The translations under genes were made by a program, and so were the position numbers. Shown here in pieces: positions 1 to 12,328 of a DNA stretch of 39,569 nt. How positions within the stretch are numbered: the first letter of the stretch is position 1; each line of letters begins with the position of its first letter. The DNA is from Pseudomonadota bacterium (GTDB lineage Bacteria > Pseudomonadota > Alphaproteobacteria > Rhizobiales > Pleomorphomonadaceae): assembly GCA_018262505.1 (NCBI GenBank), contig JAGSYV010000087.1, forward strand, positions 1-39,569, written 5' to 3'. The notes beneath the pieces were generated by a model, which saw only the letters and a program-made list of their open reading frames with translations, did not search any database and was not told the DNA's origin.

Positions 1-690
1 GGCCTTCTTGCCGTTGTCGGTGAACTCGATCTGCTTGTCCGGCCCCTCGATGCGCTCCTGGATCCACGCCTTCTCCTCGGGCGAGGAGATGTGCATGAAT
101 TCGTAGCCGATGGTGCCGCAGTAGGTCCGCTTCAGGATGTCGATCATCTGCCGGACGGTGGCGTATTCGAGGCCGAGCACGTGATCGATGAAGATCGGCC
201 GGTCCATGTCGGCCTCGGTGAAGCCGTAGCTCGTCGGATGCAGTTCCTCGTGGTCGAGCTTCTTGGCAACGCCGATCGGATCGAGGTCGGCGTGGAGATG
301 GCCGCGCATGCGGTAGGCGCGGATCATCATGATGGCGCGCACCGAATCGAGCGTCGCCTGCCTGAGTTCTTCGGCGCTGATGCCGACCGGCTGGGCCTTG
401 GCCTCGATCTTCTTTTCGAGGATCTTTCCGGCTTCCGGCCAGTTGCCGTCGAGAGCGGAGACCAGCTCGCCGTTGACCTTGGGCGGCCAATCCGACCGCG
501 ACCAGCTGGCGCTCCGCGCGCCACGCGCCGCCGTCGGCTCGGAAAGCGCATCGAAGAAGTCCCGCCATTCGGGATCGACCGAAGTGGGATCGGCGAGGTA
601 GCGGGCCTCAAGCGCCTCGATATAGGTGGCATTGCCACCGTAGAGGAACGAGGTTCCGGCGAAAGCGTCGTTATCGTTCTGCCGTGCCAT
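1..690 (-). CDS. sucA: 2-oxoglutarate dehydrogenase E1 component, N-terminal part (cut by window edge)
   Basis: Thiamine-diphosphate-dependent E1 subunit of the 2-oxoglutarate dehydrogenase complex, which decarboxylates 2-oxoglutarate and passes the succinyl group to the E2 subunit in the TCA cycle. The visible 230 residues begin MARQNDNDAFAGTSFLYGG and contain the N-terminal motif family (FLYGGNATYIE, then VDPEWRDFF, NGELVSALDGNWP, and later RAYRMRGHLHADLDPIG), all typical of alphaproteobacterial SucA. The frame has no stop down to base 1, so the gene continues outside the window. It is the last visible gene of the minus-strand series mdh-sucC-sucD-sucA, but is separated from sucD by 228 bases, longer than the other spacing in the series. 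The ATG at 690 has only a modest GGA-rich upstream sequence; homologues start in the same place. Confidence 0.93.
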   Translation of the reverse strand, partial: MARQNDNDAFAGTSFLYGGNATYIEALEARYLADPTSVDPEWRDFFDALSEPTAARGARSASWSRSDWPPKVNGELVSALDGNWPEAGKILEKKIEAKAQPVGISAEELRQATLDSVRAIMMIRAYRMRGHLHADLDPIGVAKKLDHEELHPTSYGFTEADMDRPIFIDHVLGLEYATVRQMIDILKRTYCGTIGYEFMHISSPEEKAWIQERIEGPDKQIEFTDNGKKA

Positions 691-860
691 GTGCGTTTCG
701 GAGCCGTCCGCTCCGTCCTCGCGTTCCGGCGACAGCAGGAGCGCTTCGCCGTTGATATCGATGATCAAGCAACCGCATTCCGGCGATTGCTTGGCCTCTC
801 TTGTCTTGTCCAGGTGCCGGCGGGTCTCCGGCGTCTGGGTTCATCTCTCCGTTGCGGGGC

Positions 861-888
861 GCTTGAAGCCCCAGTCACGGCTTCAAGC
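861..888 (-). repeat. perfect 10-bp inverted repeat in the sucD-sucA spacer
   Basis: GCTTGAAGCC (861-870) and GGCTTCAAGC (879-888) pair perfectly around an 8-base loop, starting 31 bases downstream of the sucD stop on the minus strand. No T-run follows on the minus strand, so this is not a standard intrinsic terminator. It may be an mRNA-processing or stabilising hairpin, or an attenuator between sucD and sucA. The hairpin is seen directly; its role is inference. Confidence 0.6.
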
Positions 889-918
889 GTTCGTCCCACA
901 GCCGGAAAAGCGGGTGTC

Positions 919-1833
919 TCAGCCCTTCAGGCGCTGGGTCAGCGTCCGGCCGAGCTGGGCCGGCGACGGCGATACAACGATCCCGGCCGCCTCCATGGCC
1001 GCGATCTTGTCCTCGGCCCCTCCTTTGCCGCCAGAGATCACCGCACCGGCGTGACCCATGGTGCGACCGGGCGGCGCCGTGCGACCGGCAATGAAACCGA
1101 CCATCGGCTTCATGCGGCCGCGCTTGGCTTCATCCTTGAGAAACTCTGCCGCGGCCTCCTCGGCCGAACCGCCGATCTCGCCGATCATGACGATCGACTT
1201 GGTCTCGGGGTCGGCCAGGAACAGTTCCAGCACGTCGATGAATTCGGTGCCCTTGACAGGATCGCCACCGATACCGACGGCGGTTGTCTGGCCGAGGCCT
1301 TCGTTCGTTGTCTGAAACACCGCTTCGTAGGTCAGGGTTCCCGACCGCGACACGATGCCGACCGAGCCCCGCCGGAAAATGGAGCCGGGCATGATGCCGA
1401 TCTTGCATTCGCCGGGCGTCAGCACGCCGGGGCAATTGGGACCCAGCAGGCGCGACTTGGACCGCTCGAGCCGGGCCTTCACCTTCACCATGTCGAGCAC
1501 CGGAATGCCTTCGGTGATGGTGACGATCAGCGGCATCTCGGCATCGATCGCCTCGATGATCGACGCGCCGGCAGCCTTGGGCGGCACATAGACGACGGAG
1601 GCGTTGGCACCGGTCTTCTCGCGCGCCTCGGCGACAGTGTCGAACACCGGCAAGACCGCCACCGAGCCATCGGGCAATGTGCCCTGCCAGGTGGAGCCAC
1701 CCTTGCCGGGGGTGACGCCGGCGACCATCTTGGTGCCGAAGTAACCGAGCGCCTGCTCGGTATGGAACGTACCGGTCTTGCCGGTCAGGCCCTGAACGAT
1801 GACCTTGGTGTCCTTGTTGACGAGAATGGACAT
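919..1833 (-). CDS. sucD: succinyl-CoA synthetase (ligase) subunit alpha
   Basis: Alpha subunit of succinyl-CoA ligase, which couples succinyl-CoA cleavage to nucleoside triphosphate formation in the TCA cycle. It has 304 residues, close to the usual ~290-300. The N-terminal CoA-binding Rossmann domain shows [19 protein letters not shown]. The C-terminal ligase domain carries the phospho-histidine motif [21 protein letters not shown], with His261 as the expected phosphorylated residue. The ATG lies only 4 bases after the sucC stop, and an AAGGGAG Shine-Dalgarno sequence sits in the end of sucC, so the two subunits are probably translated from one mRNA in equal amounts. Confidence 0.97.
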   Translation of the reverse strand: MSILVNKDTKVIVQGLTGKTGTFHTEQALGYFGTKMVAGVTPGKGGSTWQGTLPDGSVAVLPVFDTVAEAREKTGANASVVYVPPKAAGASIIEAIDAEMPLIVTITEGIPVLDMVKVKARLERSKSRLLGPNCPGVLTPGECKIGIMPGSIFRRGSVGIVSRSGTLTYEAVFQTTNEGLGQTTAVGIGGDPVKGTEFIDVLELFLADPETKSIVMIGEIGGSAEEAAAEFLKDEAKRGRMKPMVGFIAGRTAPPGRTMGHAGAVISGGKGGAEDKIAAMEAAGIVVSPSPAQLGRTLTQRLKG

Positions 1834-1837
1834 CGCG

Positions 1838-3034
1838 TCAGGCTCCCTTCACGGCGGCGACAATCTTGCGGGCAGCATCATCGAGATCATCGGCGGCGAT
1901 GACGTCGAGGCCGCTTTCGGCGATGATCTTCTTGCCGAGGGCGACATTGGTGCCCTCGAGACGGACGACCAAGGGGACCTGGAGACCAACCTCACGCACG
2001 GCAGCGATGACGCCCTCCGCGAGGACATCGCACTTCATGATGCCACCGAAAATATTGATCAGAATGCCCTTCACGGCGGGATCGGCGGTGATGATCTTGA
2101 AGGCCGCCGTCACCTTCTCGCGGGACGCGCCGCCGCCGACGTCGAGGAAGTTGGCCGGCTCGGCGCCGTAGAGCTTGATGATGTCCATGGTGGCCATGGC
2201 AAGGCCGGCGCCATTGACCATGCAGCCGATATTGCCGGACAGAGCCACATAGGCGAGGTCGTGCTTGTGGGCCTCGATTTCCTTGGCGTCTTCCTCGGTG
2301 AGGTCGCGTAGCGCCTCGACATCCGGGTGACGGAACAGCGCGTTGCCGTCGAAGGACACCTTGGCATCGAGAACACGCAGGTGACCGTCCTTCAGCACGA
2401 TCAACGGATTGATCTCGAGGAGGCTCATGTCCTTGTCGACGAAGGCCCGATAGAGCAGCGGGAACAAGGTTTCGGCGTCCTTTGCCGCAACGCCGTCCAG
2501 CTTCAGAACAGAAACGACAGCCGCGATATCATCGGCGGTAACGCCAGCCTCCGGATCGATGGCAACGGTGACGATCTTCTCCGGCGTGTCATGGGCAACG
2601 GTCTCGATGTCCATGCCACCTTCGGTGGAAACAACGAAGGCCACACGACCGACCGCGCGATCGACCAGCAACGAACAGTAAAGCTCGCGAGCAATGTCGG
2701 CGCCATCCTCGATGTAGAGGCGGTTCACCTGTTTGCCGGCCGGACCGGTCTGCTTGGTGACAAGCGTCGCCCCCAGCATCTGGCGTGCAAACGCCGCAAC
2801 CTCCTCCACCGAACGGGCCAGGCGAACACCGCCCTTGTCGCCAGCAGAGGCTTCCTTGAACCGGCCTTTGCCACGACCACCCGCATGGATCTGGCTTTTC
2901 ACGACCCAGAGCGGGCCAGGGAGGGACTTTGCAGCCGCCTCGGCCTCATCGGGGGAAAAGACGGGCACACCAGCGGCGACAGGCGCGCCGAACCCCTTGA
3001 GCAGGGCCTTTGCCTGGTATTCGTGGATGTTCAT
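1838..3034 (-). CDS. sucC: succinyl-CoA synthetase (ADP-forming) subunit beta
   Basis: Beta subunit of succinyl-CoA ligase, partner of the adjacent sucD product. The 398 residues start [19 protein letters not shown] and contain an N-terminal ATP-grasp fold ([17 protein letters not shown] near residues 45-58) and a C-terminal CoA-ligase domain ([53 protein letters not shown]). Length and motifs fit the standard SucC family. AAGGA lies 7 bases before the ATG. A hairpin with a T-run lies between mdh and sucC, so sucC expression may depend on read-through or on its own promoter in the 121-base gap. Confidence 0.97.
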   Translation of the reverse strand: MNIHEYQAKALLKGFGAPVAAGVPVFSPDEAEAAAKSLPGPLWVVKSQIHAGGRGKGRFKEASAGDKGGVRLARSVEEVAAFARQMLGATLVTKQTGPAGKQVNRLYIEDGADIARELYCSLLVDRAVGRVAFVVSTEGGMDIETVAHDTPEKIVTVAIDPEAGVTADDIAAVVSVLKLDGVAAKDAETLFPLLYRAFVDKDMSLLEINPLIVLKDGHLRVLDAKVSFDGNALFRHPDVEALRDLTEEDAKEIEAHKHDLAYVALSGNIGCMVNGAGLAMATMDIIKLYGAEPANFLDVGGGASREKVTAAFKIITADPAVKGILINIFGGIMKCDVLAEGVIAAVREVGLQVPLVVRLEGTNVALGKKIIAESGLDVIAADDLDDAARKIVAAVKGA

Positions 3035-3109
3035 CCGGAAGTCCTTGGCTTGGGAGTGAGGGAAGAGAGGCGGGGCTGAGTGAAAATGCGGATGGATTCG
3101 CCAGAGACG

Positions 3110-3140
3110 AAAAGGCCGGGTCGCCGTTTGGCGCCCGGCC
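3110..3140 (-). terminator. GC-rich hairpin plus TTTT between mdh and sucC
   Basis: On the minus strand, GGCCGGG-CGCC pairs with GGCG-A-CCCGGCC around a four-base loop (3114-3140; one unpaired base), followed immediately by TTTT (3110-3113). It lies 15 bases after the mdh stop. The shape is that of an intrinsic terminator, but the T-run is short, so partial termination (an attenuator setting the mdh to suc ratio) is as likely as full termination. Confidence 0.65.
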
Positions 3141-3155
3141 CATGTTTTCAGATGA

Positions 3156-4121
<966 letters not shown>

Positions 4122-4134
4122 TTATTACCTTCCG

Positions 4135-4144
4135 TTTACGTAAA
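4135..4144. promoter_or_regulatory. 10-bp palindrome TTTACGTAAA in the mdh leader
   Basis: TTTACGTAAA is a perfect palindrome centred about 21 bases upstream of the mdh ATG, next to its Shine-Dalgarno sequence. It could be a repressor-type operator for the mdh-suc genes. Nothing else in the sequence identifies the binding protein, and short palindromes also occur by chance. Confidence 0.3.
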
Positions 4145-4256
4145 GGTTAGTTAGATCGAAATCGATCGGCATGGAATTACAATGATCGCAAGTCGCGTGC
4201 AAGGGAGACTATCGGGGAAAGTCAACTTTTCACGAAGATGGCACCGCTTTACAGAC

Positions 4257-5435
4257 TTACTTCTTCATAAGGTGATTGACGTGCGCGTCATGCGGTCGAT
4301 TGTTGCTGGTGGGAGCGTGGGCAACGCGATGCAACCATGCCTGCGTACGCATCTCGATAAGCCGTGACGCTGTTCGAGCGAACTCGAAAGACTCGTTGCC
4401 TTCCGTGCCGTGATAGAGGTCGGCTGGTTCGCCATCCGCTGTCAGAATCAGGCCCCGGCCACTGTCATAGAGCACATCGACCAAGGTGATGAAGCGCTTC
4501 GCCCGATTGCGCTCGCCATCGGCGAGGCGCGGCACGCCGGTCACCATCAGAAGATCGAAATGGCGGGCGATCGCCCGGTAGTCTGTGGCGCCGAGCGGCT
4601 GGTCGCAAAGCTCTTGGAACGTGAAGCGAGCACGCCGGCCAGCGGCGCGCGCGACATGAACGAGCCGCCCTTTGACGCGGAGGTCGCAAGCTTCCTCGCC
4701 GCCCGCGGAAAGGGTCGCCCATAGGTGTTCGGCGGCAGCGTCGGTCGCCGGCCCGAGGGGAGCAAGATAAACGTCGGCCACCGAAAGCCCTTCGAGGCGA
4801 TGGTCGGCGCCATCCTTGAGATGAATGATTTCGCAGCGCTCCTTCAAGAGCCCCACGAAGGGCAGAAAGCTCGCTCTGTTGAGTCCATCCCAGTAAAGAC
4901 GATCAGGCGCGACATTGGATGTGGCGACAAGCATCAGGCCAAGATCGAAAAGACGACCGAACAGGCGGCCGAGCAGCATGGCATCGGCAATGTCGGTGAC
5001 CGAGAATTCATCAAAGCAGAGGAGCCGCACCTCGTCGGCGAGCCCCCGCGCCACGATCTCGACCGGATCGCGCGGATCACCAGCCGCCATGGCCCGGCGC
5101 GCGGCGGCAATGGCCTCGTGCATATCGGCCATGAAAGCATGGAAATGCTGCCGTCGCTTCTTCTCGACCGGCGCCGCCGCGTGGAAGCGGTCCATCAGCA
5201 ACGTCTTGCCGCGTCCGACACCGCCCCAGATGTAGAGACCGCGCACCGCCGGGGTCGTCCCCACGGGGATAACGCCAAGCAGGCGGCGCCGCGAAGGCGG
5301 AGCCACCAGCCTTTTTAGCAGCCGATCGAAAGCCACGGCGGCCTGCCGCTGGGCAGCGTCGGCCGTAAGACGGCCGGCGGCAATCTCGCCGTCGAGCCAT
5401 AGGGCAACCTCGCCGGCCGGGGTTTCCGCCGTCAT
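4257..5435 (-). CDS. zapE: cell division protein ZapE / AFG1-like ATPase
   Basis: AFG1/LACE1-family P-loop ATPase. In Escherichia coli the homologue ZapE binds FtsZ and modulates the division ring. The 392 residues include the Walker A motif GLYIWGGVGRGKTLLMD, the Walker B motif LLCFDEFSVTDIADAM, and family-specific stretches KRRQHFHAFMADMH and TSNVAPDRLYWDGLNRASFLPF. These match the family over its full length. It starts 8 bases after the Inh lipoprotein gene, so the two are probably co-transcribed. A location next to mdh is common in alphaproteobacteria. The cell-division role in this organism is inferred from family membership. Confidence 0.93.
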   Translation of the reverse strand: MTAETPAGEVALWLDGEIAAGRLTADAAQRQAAVAFDRLLKRLVAPPSRRRLLGVIPVGTTPAVRGLYIWGGVGRGKTLLMDRFHAAAPVEKKRRQHFHAFMADMHEAIAAARRAMAAGDPRDPVEIVARGLADEVRLLCFDEFSVTDIADAMLLGRLFGRLFDLGLMLVATSNVAPDRLYWDGLNRASFLPFVGLLKERCEIIHLKDGADHRLEGLSVADVYLAPLGPATDAAAEHLWATLSAGGEEACDLRVKGRLVHVARAAGRRARFTFQELCDQPLGATDYRAIARHFDLLMVTGVPRLADGERNRAKRFITLVDVLYDSGRGLILTADGEPADLYHGTEGNESFEFARTASRLIEMRTQAWLHRVAHAPTSNNRPHDAHVNHLMKK

Positions 5436-5443
5436 ACCGATGG

Positions 5444-5956
5444 TCAGCCGCGGAAGAACTGCACGCCGCGCTTGCTGACGTCGGTTTGGCCGGAATAGCG
5501 GTTGGGTGCCGCGGCATAGAGGCGGGCGACCACCGAACCGGAGGCGTCCTTCAAAAGGATTTCCTTACCGGCCACGTCCCAGGCTCCGATAGACTTCAGC
5601 TCATCGGACACGCAACCGCGTGTCGAGGCCCGGAAGCCACCGCTCCAGGTGGTCAGATTCATGGAGAGCTGGCACGTCTCGCCGGCCGAGGCAAGCGTCC
5701 AGCCGCCGATCAGATCAGCCTTGCGCACATCCGCGGCAACGCCTGGCGCAACCGCCGGACCCGTCGGCTGGGCCATGGCCATGTCGGTTGTCGGTTGCGA
5801 CATCGTCGGCGCGACCGGCGCCGGCAACGCCTGGCTCATCACTGGATTGACCGGTTGAGGCGCCAATGGAACGATGCGCGGCGGTGGCGGCGCGTAGCTG
5901 CTACAGGCGGCGAGGGCAAGGACAGACACGACGGAGGCGGTGGCAATGATGCGCAT
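5444..5956 (-). CDS. AprI/Inh-family protease-inhibitor-like lipoprotein
   Basis: Predicted lipoprotein of 170 residues. The chosen ATG at 5956 has GGGAG about 8 bases upstream and gives a clean lipoprotein signal peptide, MRIIATASVVSVLALAACSS, with lipobox LAAC. An in-frame ATG 60 bases further upstream would bury this signal. A Pro/Met/Gln-rich linker (about residues 24-75) follows. The C-terminal domain (GGWTLASAGETCQLSMNL ... RGCVSDELKSIGAWDVAGKEILLKD) resembles the Inh domain, a small beta-barrel known from AprI inhibitors of serralysin-type metalloproteases. In Rhizobiales such domains occur in envelope lipoproteins of unproven function, so true inhibitor activity is not established. 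Confidence 0.82.
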   Translation of the reverse strand: MRIIATASVVSVLALAACSSYAPPPPRIVPLAPQPVNPVMSQALPAPVAPTMSQPTTDMAMAQPTGPAVAPGVAADVRKADLIGGWTLASAGETCQLSMNLTTWSGGFRASTRGCVSDELKSIGAWDVAGKEILLKDASGSVVARLYAAAPNRYSGQTDVSKRGVQFFRG

Positions 5957-6167
5957 CAGGTGGGCTCCCAGAAGGCAAAGAGAGAACGCCGTGGCTCCCG
6001 GCGTGATTCTCTCCAAGCGTAACTTCGAATGATAGCCGCCTCGATCCCGGAGGGAAACCGAAGGCCGAAAAAACTTAGAAAATCACGACAAATACTCATC
6101 GTTGACGTTGCACGGAAGACGCGAAGGCCGCAAGATGCTCCTTGTGTTCAGGCGGGGAGCACGTCGT

Positions 6168-6500
6168 ATGCTGTCCTTTGTGGCGCGTTTGTTGGGTCTG
6201 GGGCTGTTCGCCATCGGCGTGGTGGCGCTGATCTCCGATGGCATTTCTTCGATTGCCGCCGACGCGGTGATCATGACGCCGCTATCGAGAAGCTTATCCC
6301 TCATCGCCCCCGATTTCGTAGATCGCATCGAGGCGTTGCTAAAGCCGCTGATCGGCGAGGCGGCCTGGGTTGAATGGGGTTCGGCGGTGCTCGCCTGGCC
6401 AACGCTCGCCGTCGCGGGCATTTTGGGCATCTTCCTGATGCTGGCCGGTGCCCACCGCTCGCCACACCCCGCAAGGAATCATGCCGGCTTCCCCACCTGA
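6168..6500 (+). CDS. small two-TM membrane protein, conserved in Rhizobiales, function unknown
   Basis: A 110-residue protein with two hydrophobic segments: near the N-terminus (FVARLLGLGLFAIGVVALI) and near the C-terminus (LAWPTLAVAGILGIFLMLAG). Between them is a loop with DGISSIAADAVIMTPL, a pattern I associate with small uncharacterised membrane proteins of Hyphomicrobiales. I do not know a function. The ATG at 6168 was chosen because GGGGAG lies 8 bases upstream; in-frame ATGs at 6102 and 6135 would only add a basic N-terminal extension. Its end overlaps the start of the DUF429 gene by 20 bases, so the two are probably translationally coupled. Confidence 0.7.
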   Translation: MLSFVARLLGLGLFAIGVVALISDGISSIAADAVIMTPLSRSLSLIAPDFVDRIEALLKPLIGEAAWVEWGSAVLAWPTLAVAGILGIFLMLAGAHRSPHPARNHAGFPT

Positions 6501-7338
6501 AAAGATCGTCCTCGGGATCGATGCCGCCTGGACGGCAGCCAACCCGAGCGGCGTGGCACTGGCAGCCAAAACGAACGGCGTTTGGCGCCTCGTTGCCGTC
6601 GCTGGCTCCTTCGAAGAATTCATCGGTTTGGCGGGCGACGGCGGAGGATCTGGTCCGGCGGCGCTGATCTCTGCTGCCGCCCGTCTCGCCGGACGGACGC
6701 CTGACCTCGTCGCTGTGGACATGCCGATGATGGATGCGCCGATTCTGGCGCGGCGGGCTGCCGACAATGCGATCAACCGCGCCTATGCAGGTCGAGGTGC
6801 CGGAACCCATTCACCGACCGTCATCCGTCCCGGTGCCGTCGGCCGCGCCCTGGAAGCGGGGCTTTCCGCCGCCGGCTACCCGCTCGCCACCCTCGACATC
6901 CGACCGCCTTGCCGCATTGAGATCTATCCGCATCCGGCGCTGATCGAGCTCTTGGGAGCGGCTTACCGCCTGCCCTACAAAGCCGGGAATACCGGCAAGT
7001 ATTGGCGCGCACTGCCGCTCGCCGAGCGCCGTCTACGGCTTTACAGGGTGTGGGCAACCATCGTCGCGGCTCTGGAAGGCGTGCTTGCCGGCAGCTCGGA
7101 CTTCCTTGCCCTACCACCGGCCGATGCGCGCGGCCGCCGTCTCAAAGTCTTCGAAGACCGACTCGACGCGGTGGTTGCCACGCATGTCGGGACCATGGCG
7201 CTCGACGGCCAGGCACGACCTTATGGCGACGCGGCTTCGGCGGTGTGGGTACAGTTCGAGGAGGTCCGGCGTCCGCTGCAACGCCATGATCGGCAAATTG
7301 GCGACAGGAGTACGCCTGCCGGCGGTTCAGACAGATAG
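6481..7338 (+). CDS. DUF429 family protein, predicted RNase H-fold nuclease
   Basis: A 285-residue protein starting MPASPPEKIVLGIDAAWTAANPSGVALA. The GIDAAWT..NPSG motif followed by a later acidic VAVDMPMMD is characteristic of the DUF429 family, which has been predicted on structural grounds to adopt an RNase H-like nuclease fold. Substrate and pathway are unknown. The ATG at 6481 has AAGGAA just upstream and overlaps the preceding membrane-protein gene; an in-frame ATG at 6448 is possible but adds residues not matching the family start. It converges on gyrB with a 76-base gap containing a hairpin. Confidence 0.8.
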   Translation: MPASPPEKIVLGIDAAWTAANPSGVALAAKTNGVWRLVAVAGSFEEFIGLAGDGGGSGPAALISAAARLAGRTPDLVAVDMPMMDAPILARRAADNAINRAYAGRGAGTHSPTVIRPGAVGRALEAGLSAAGYPLATLDIRPPCRIEIYPHPALIELLGAAYRLPYKAGNTGKYWRALPLAERRLRLYRVWATIVAALEGVLAGSSDFLALPPADARGRRLKVFEDRLDAVVATHVGTMALDGQARPYGDAASAVWVQFEEVRRPLQRHDRQIGDRSTPAGGSDR

Positions 7339-7367
7339 TTCGGCACGCGCAGAATGGCTCGCCTTCC

Positions 7368-7391
7368 GGCCCAGGGCAAACCGCCCGGGCC
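7368..7391. repeat. hairpin between convergent DUF429 and gyrB genes
   Basis: GGCCC-A-GGGC (7368-7377) can pair with GCCC-GGGCC (7383-7391) around the loop AAACC with one bulged A. It sits in the middle of the 76-base convergent gap, so it could end transcription in either direction, but there is no T-run on either strand. Confidence 0.4.
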
Positions 7392-7414
7392 GACAGAACG
7401 GACCGGGCGAAATA

Positions 7415-9915
<2,501 letters not shown>

Positions 9916-10037
9916 CCACCCTCGGCAACAGGCTGAAAGATGTTTATTTTCAATGGGCTCACTGGGGATTTATCCCGGTCGAACCGCAACGGCTGCACCA
10001 TGGCCCGGCAATCGGGTGGAAATGCGGCGAATCAGTC

Positions 10038-11189
10038 TCAGAATTCCCCGGAATTCGGGGTGGGAATATCGGGAATCGCAATGATTTCCGCCTCGCCCAG
10101 AAAGCCCTCGAAGGGAGCGGCGTCGGTGCCAGTCATGAAGGCCTGGACGCCAAGCGCGGCAATGAGGCCGACCAGCGCCTGCCGCCGGCGGGTGTCGAGG
10201 TGAGCGGCAACTTCATCGAGCAACAGCACCGGCGGGCTACCTGTCAGCTCGGTGACCAATGCTGCCTGAGCCAGGACCAGACCAGTGAGCAGCGCCTTCT
10301 GCTCGCCGGTCGAGGATGTCGAGGCCGGCATGTTCTTTTCGGCATGGCGAACCGAAAGATCGGAGCGATGGGGACCGACGAGCGTCCGGCCGGCCGCCCG
10401 GTCGCGCGAGCGTCCAGCCTTGAGATCGGCCCTCAGCCAGTCCTCGACGTCAGCGGCCGCCGCGCCGTCGAGAGCGGTATCGACGTCGCCGGTCAGTTGG
10501 ACGGTCGCACGTGGGAAAGCCCCTTCGCCGTCAGGACGCGTCTCAATCAGCCGGGCTAGGCAGTGCACGGTCTCGCGGCGGGCCGCCGCAATGGCGACTC
10601 CGGTGGTGGCGATCTCGGTTTCGATTGCATCGAGCCAGGCCATGTCGGCCTCGCGTGCCTCCAACAAGCGGTTGCGGGAAGCGACGGCCTGCTCATAGGC
10701 CGATACGCGCCGGCCGTGCGCGGGATCAACCGCCAGCACCAGACGATCGAGGAAGCGACGGCGGTCTCCGGCTGGACCGACGAACAGGCCATCCATGGCT
10801 GGAACGAGCCAGATGAGGCGCAGGTGATCGGAAAGCCGCTCGCTGCCCTTCTGGGGCTCGCCATCGACAAGCAGCCGACGCCCAGGTTCGCCCGGGACAG
10901 CGCCCGTGCCGATCCGCACTGCCCCGTAGGCTCCCTCGACATCGGCCAGCACGGAAAAACCGCCGGCGCCGCCAAGCCGGGCCATTTCGGCAAGGGTCGC
11001 CCGACGGAAGCCGCGGCCGGGGGCGAGCAAGGACAGCGCCTCGAGCACATTGGTCTTGCCGACGCCGTTCTGGCCGATGAGCACCACCGACCGACCCGAA
11101 AAGTCGAGCTTGAGGTCGGCATGGTTGCGGAAATCGCTGAGGCGAAGGTGGCTGACGCGCACCTTCGCCTCTGGACGGGAGTCTGTCAT
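10038..11189 (-). CDS. recF: DNA replication/repair protein RecF
   Basis: SMC-like ATPase that helps load RecA at gaps during recombinational repair. The 383 residues start MTDSRPEAKVRVSHLRLSDFRNHADLKLDF, and show Walker A VLIGQNGVGKTNVLEAL, the ABC signature STGEQKALLTGLVLAQA and Walker B PVLLLDEVAAHLD near the C-terminus. This order and the length are normal for RecF. It begins 20 bases after dnaN, which makes a dnaN-recF operon likely. No strong Shine-Dalgarno sequence precedes the ATG, so translation may depend on coupling with dnaN. Confidence 0.96.
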   Translation of the reverse strand: MTDSRPEAKVRVSHLRLSDFRNHADLKLDFSGRSVVLIGQNGVGKTNVLEALSLLAPGRGFRRATLAEMARLGGAGGFSVLADVEGAYGAVRIGTGAVPGEPGRRLLVDGEPQKGSERLSDHLRLIWLVPAMDGLFVGPAGDRRRFLDRLVLAVDPAHGRRVSAYEQAVASRNRLLEAREADMAWLDAIETEIATTGVAIAAARRETVHCLARLIETRPDGEGAFPRATVQLTGDVDTALDGAAAADVEDWLRADLKAGRSRDRAAGRTLVGPHRSDLSVRHAEKNMPASTSSTGEQKALLTGLVLAQAALVTELTGSPPVLLLDEVAAHLDTRRRQALVGLIAALGVQAFMTGTDAAPFEGFLGEAEIIAIPDIPTPNSGEF

Positions 11190-11209
11190 GGCGTTCCAGC
11201 GGCGGCGGA

Positions 11210-12328
11210 TTACACCCGCATCGGCATCAGCACGTAAAGCGTGGCGCTATCACCGGCATCCTGGATCAGCGTTGGCGAACCGGAGTCGGCGAGATGGAAC
11301 ACCGCCGTCTCTGAAGTCAGCTGACCTGCGATGTCGAGGAGATAGCGGGCATTGAAGCCAATCTCGAGCGGCGTGTCGCTGTAGTCGACCATCACTTCCT
11401 CGGTCGCCGTGCCCGAATCGGGATTGACGACGGTCAGCATCAAGCGACCCTCGCCAAGCGCCAGCTTCACTGCGCGTCCGCGCTCGGATGAGATGGTGGA
11501 GACGCGGTCGACGGCTTCGGCGAACTCGGCCTTGTCGACCCGGAGCTCCTTGTCGTTGCCCTGCGGAATCACCCGGCTGTAGTCGGGGAAAGTGCCGTCG
11601 ATCAGCTTGGAGGTCAGAACCACATTGCCAACGGTGAGACGAATCTTGGCATCCGACAGCTCGACCTTCAGTTCGGCCTTGGGATCTTCGATGAGGCGCT
11701 GGATCTCGCCCACCGTCTTGCGGGGGACGATGATGCCGGGCATGCCCTCGGAGCCCTTGGGCGCGGCGATGTCGGCACGGGCGAGACGGTGGCCGTCGGT
11801 GGCGACAGCGCGAAACAGCGGCCCCTCCGGACCATCGACGGTGTGAAAGAAGATGCCGTTCAGATAGTAACGGATCTCCTCGTTGGAGATGGCGAACTGC
11901 GTCCGGTCGATCAGACGCTTGAGATCACCGGCTTCCAGTGTGAAGGCATGGCTGAGTTCGCCGACGGTGATGTCGGGGAAATCGCTCTCTGGCAGCATCT
12001 GCAGCGAGAAGCGCGAGCGTCCGGAAGAGATGGACAGCGTGGCGCCATCGGCCGAGCCCTCAAGGGAAACCTGCGAGCCTTCGGGCAGCTTGCGCACGAT
12101 GTCGTAGAACATGTGCGCCGGCACCGTGGTGGCACCGGGACGTTCGACGACAGCCGGAACCGTCTCCTGCGCCTCGAGATCGAGGTCCGTCGCCTTCAGC
12201 TTGAGCTGGCCGTCGTCGGTTCGGATCAGCACATTGGAGAGAATCGGAATGGTGTTCCGACGTTCGACGACGCGGTGAACGTGGGTGAGGGAAGCGAGGA
12301 GGTGCGACCGCTCCAGCGTAACGCGCAT
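11210..12328 (-). CDS. dnaN: DNA polymerase III subunit beta (sliding clamp)
   Basis: Ring-shaped beta clamp that tethers DNA polymerase III to DNA. The 372 residues start MRVTLERSHLLASLTHVHRVVERRNTIPILSNVLI and end with the conserved clamp terminus LYVLMPMRV. Three repeated clamp domains are expected and the length fits. The ATG has a weak Shine-Dalgarno context (GACGGG about 5 bases before), and two perfect copies of a 19-bp repeat lie directly upstream. The gap of 359 bases to dnaA is long enough for a separate dnaN promoter. Confidence 0.97.
   Translation of the reverse strand: MRVTLERSHLLASLTHVHRVVERRNTIPILSNVLIRTDDGQLKLKATDLDLEAQETVPAVVERPGATTVPAHMFYDIVRKLPEGSQVSLEGSADGATLSISSGRSRFSLQMLPESDFPDITVGELSHAFTLEAGDLKRLIDRTQFAISNEEIRYYLNGIFFHTVDGPEGPLFRAVATDGHRLARADIAAPKGSEGMPGIIVPRKTVGEIQRLIEDPKAELKVELSDAKIRLTVGNVVLTSKLIDGTFPDYSRVIPQGNDKELRVDKAEFAEAVDRVSTISSERGRAVKLALGEGRLMLTVVNPDSGTATEEVMVDYSDTPLEIGFNARYLLDIAGQLTSETAVFHLADSGSPTLIQDAGDSATLYVLMPMRV

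Noticed and set aside
91-1902. Long plus-strand open frame over sucA/sucD
   Set aside because: It is the antisense shadow of sucA and sucD, which show strong family motifs; GC-rich coding DNA commonly yields such frames.
7368-7391. Intrinsic terminator between DUF429 and gyrB
   Set aside because: The hairpin is plausible but no T-run follows on either strand, so it was listed only as a hairpin.
9960-9980. TTATCCCGG-like DnaA box upstream of gyrB
   Set aside because: Only partial match, isolated, and explained by a short GGGAT-TT-ATCCC palindrome; no cluster of boxes.
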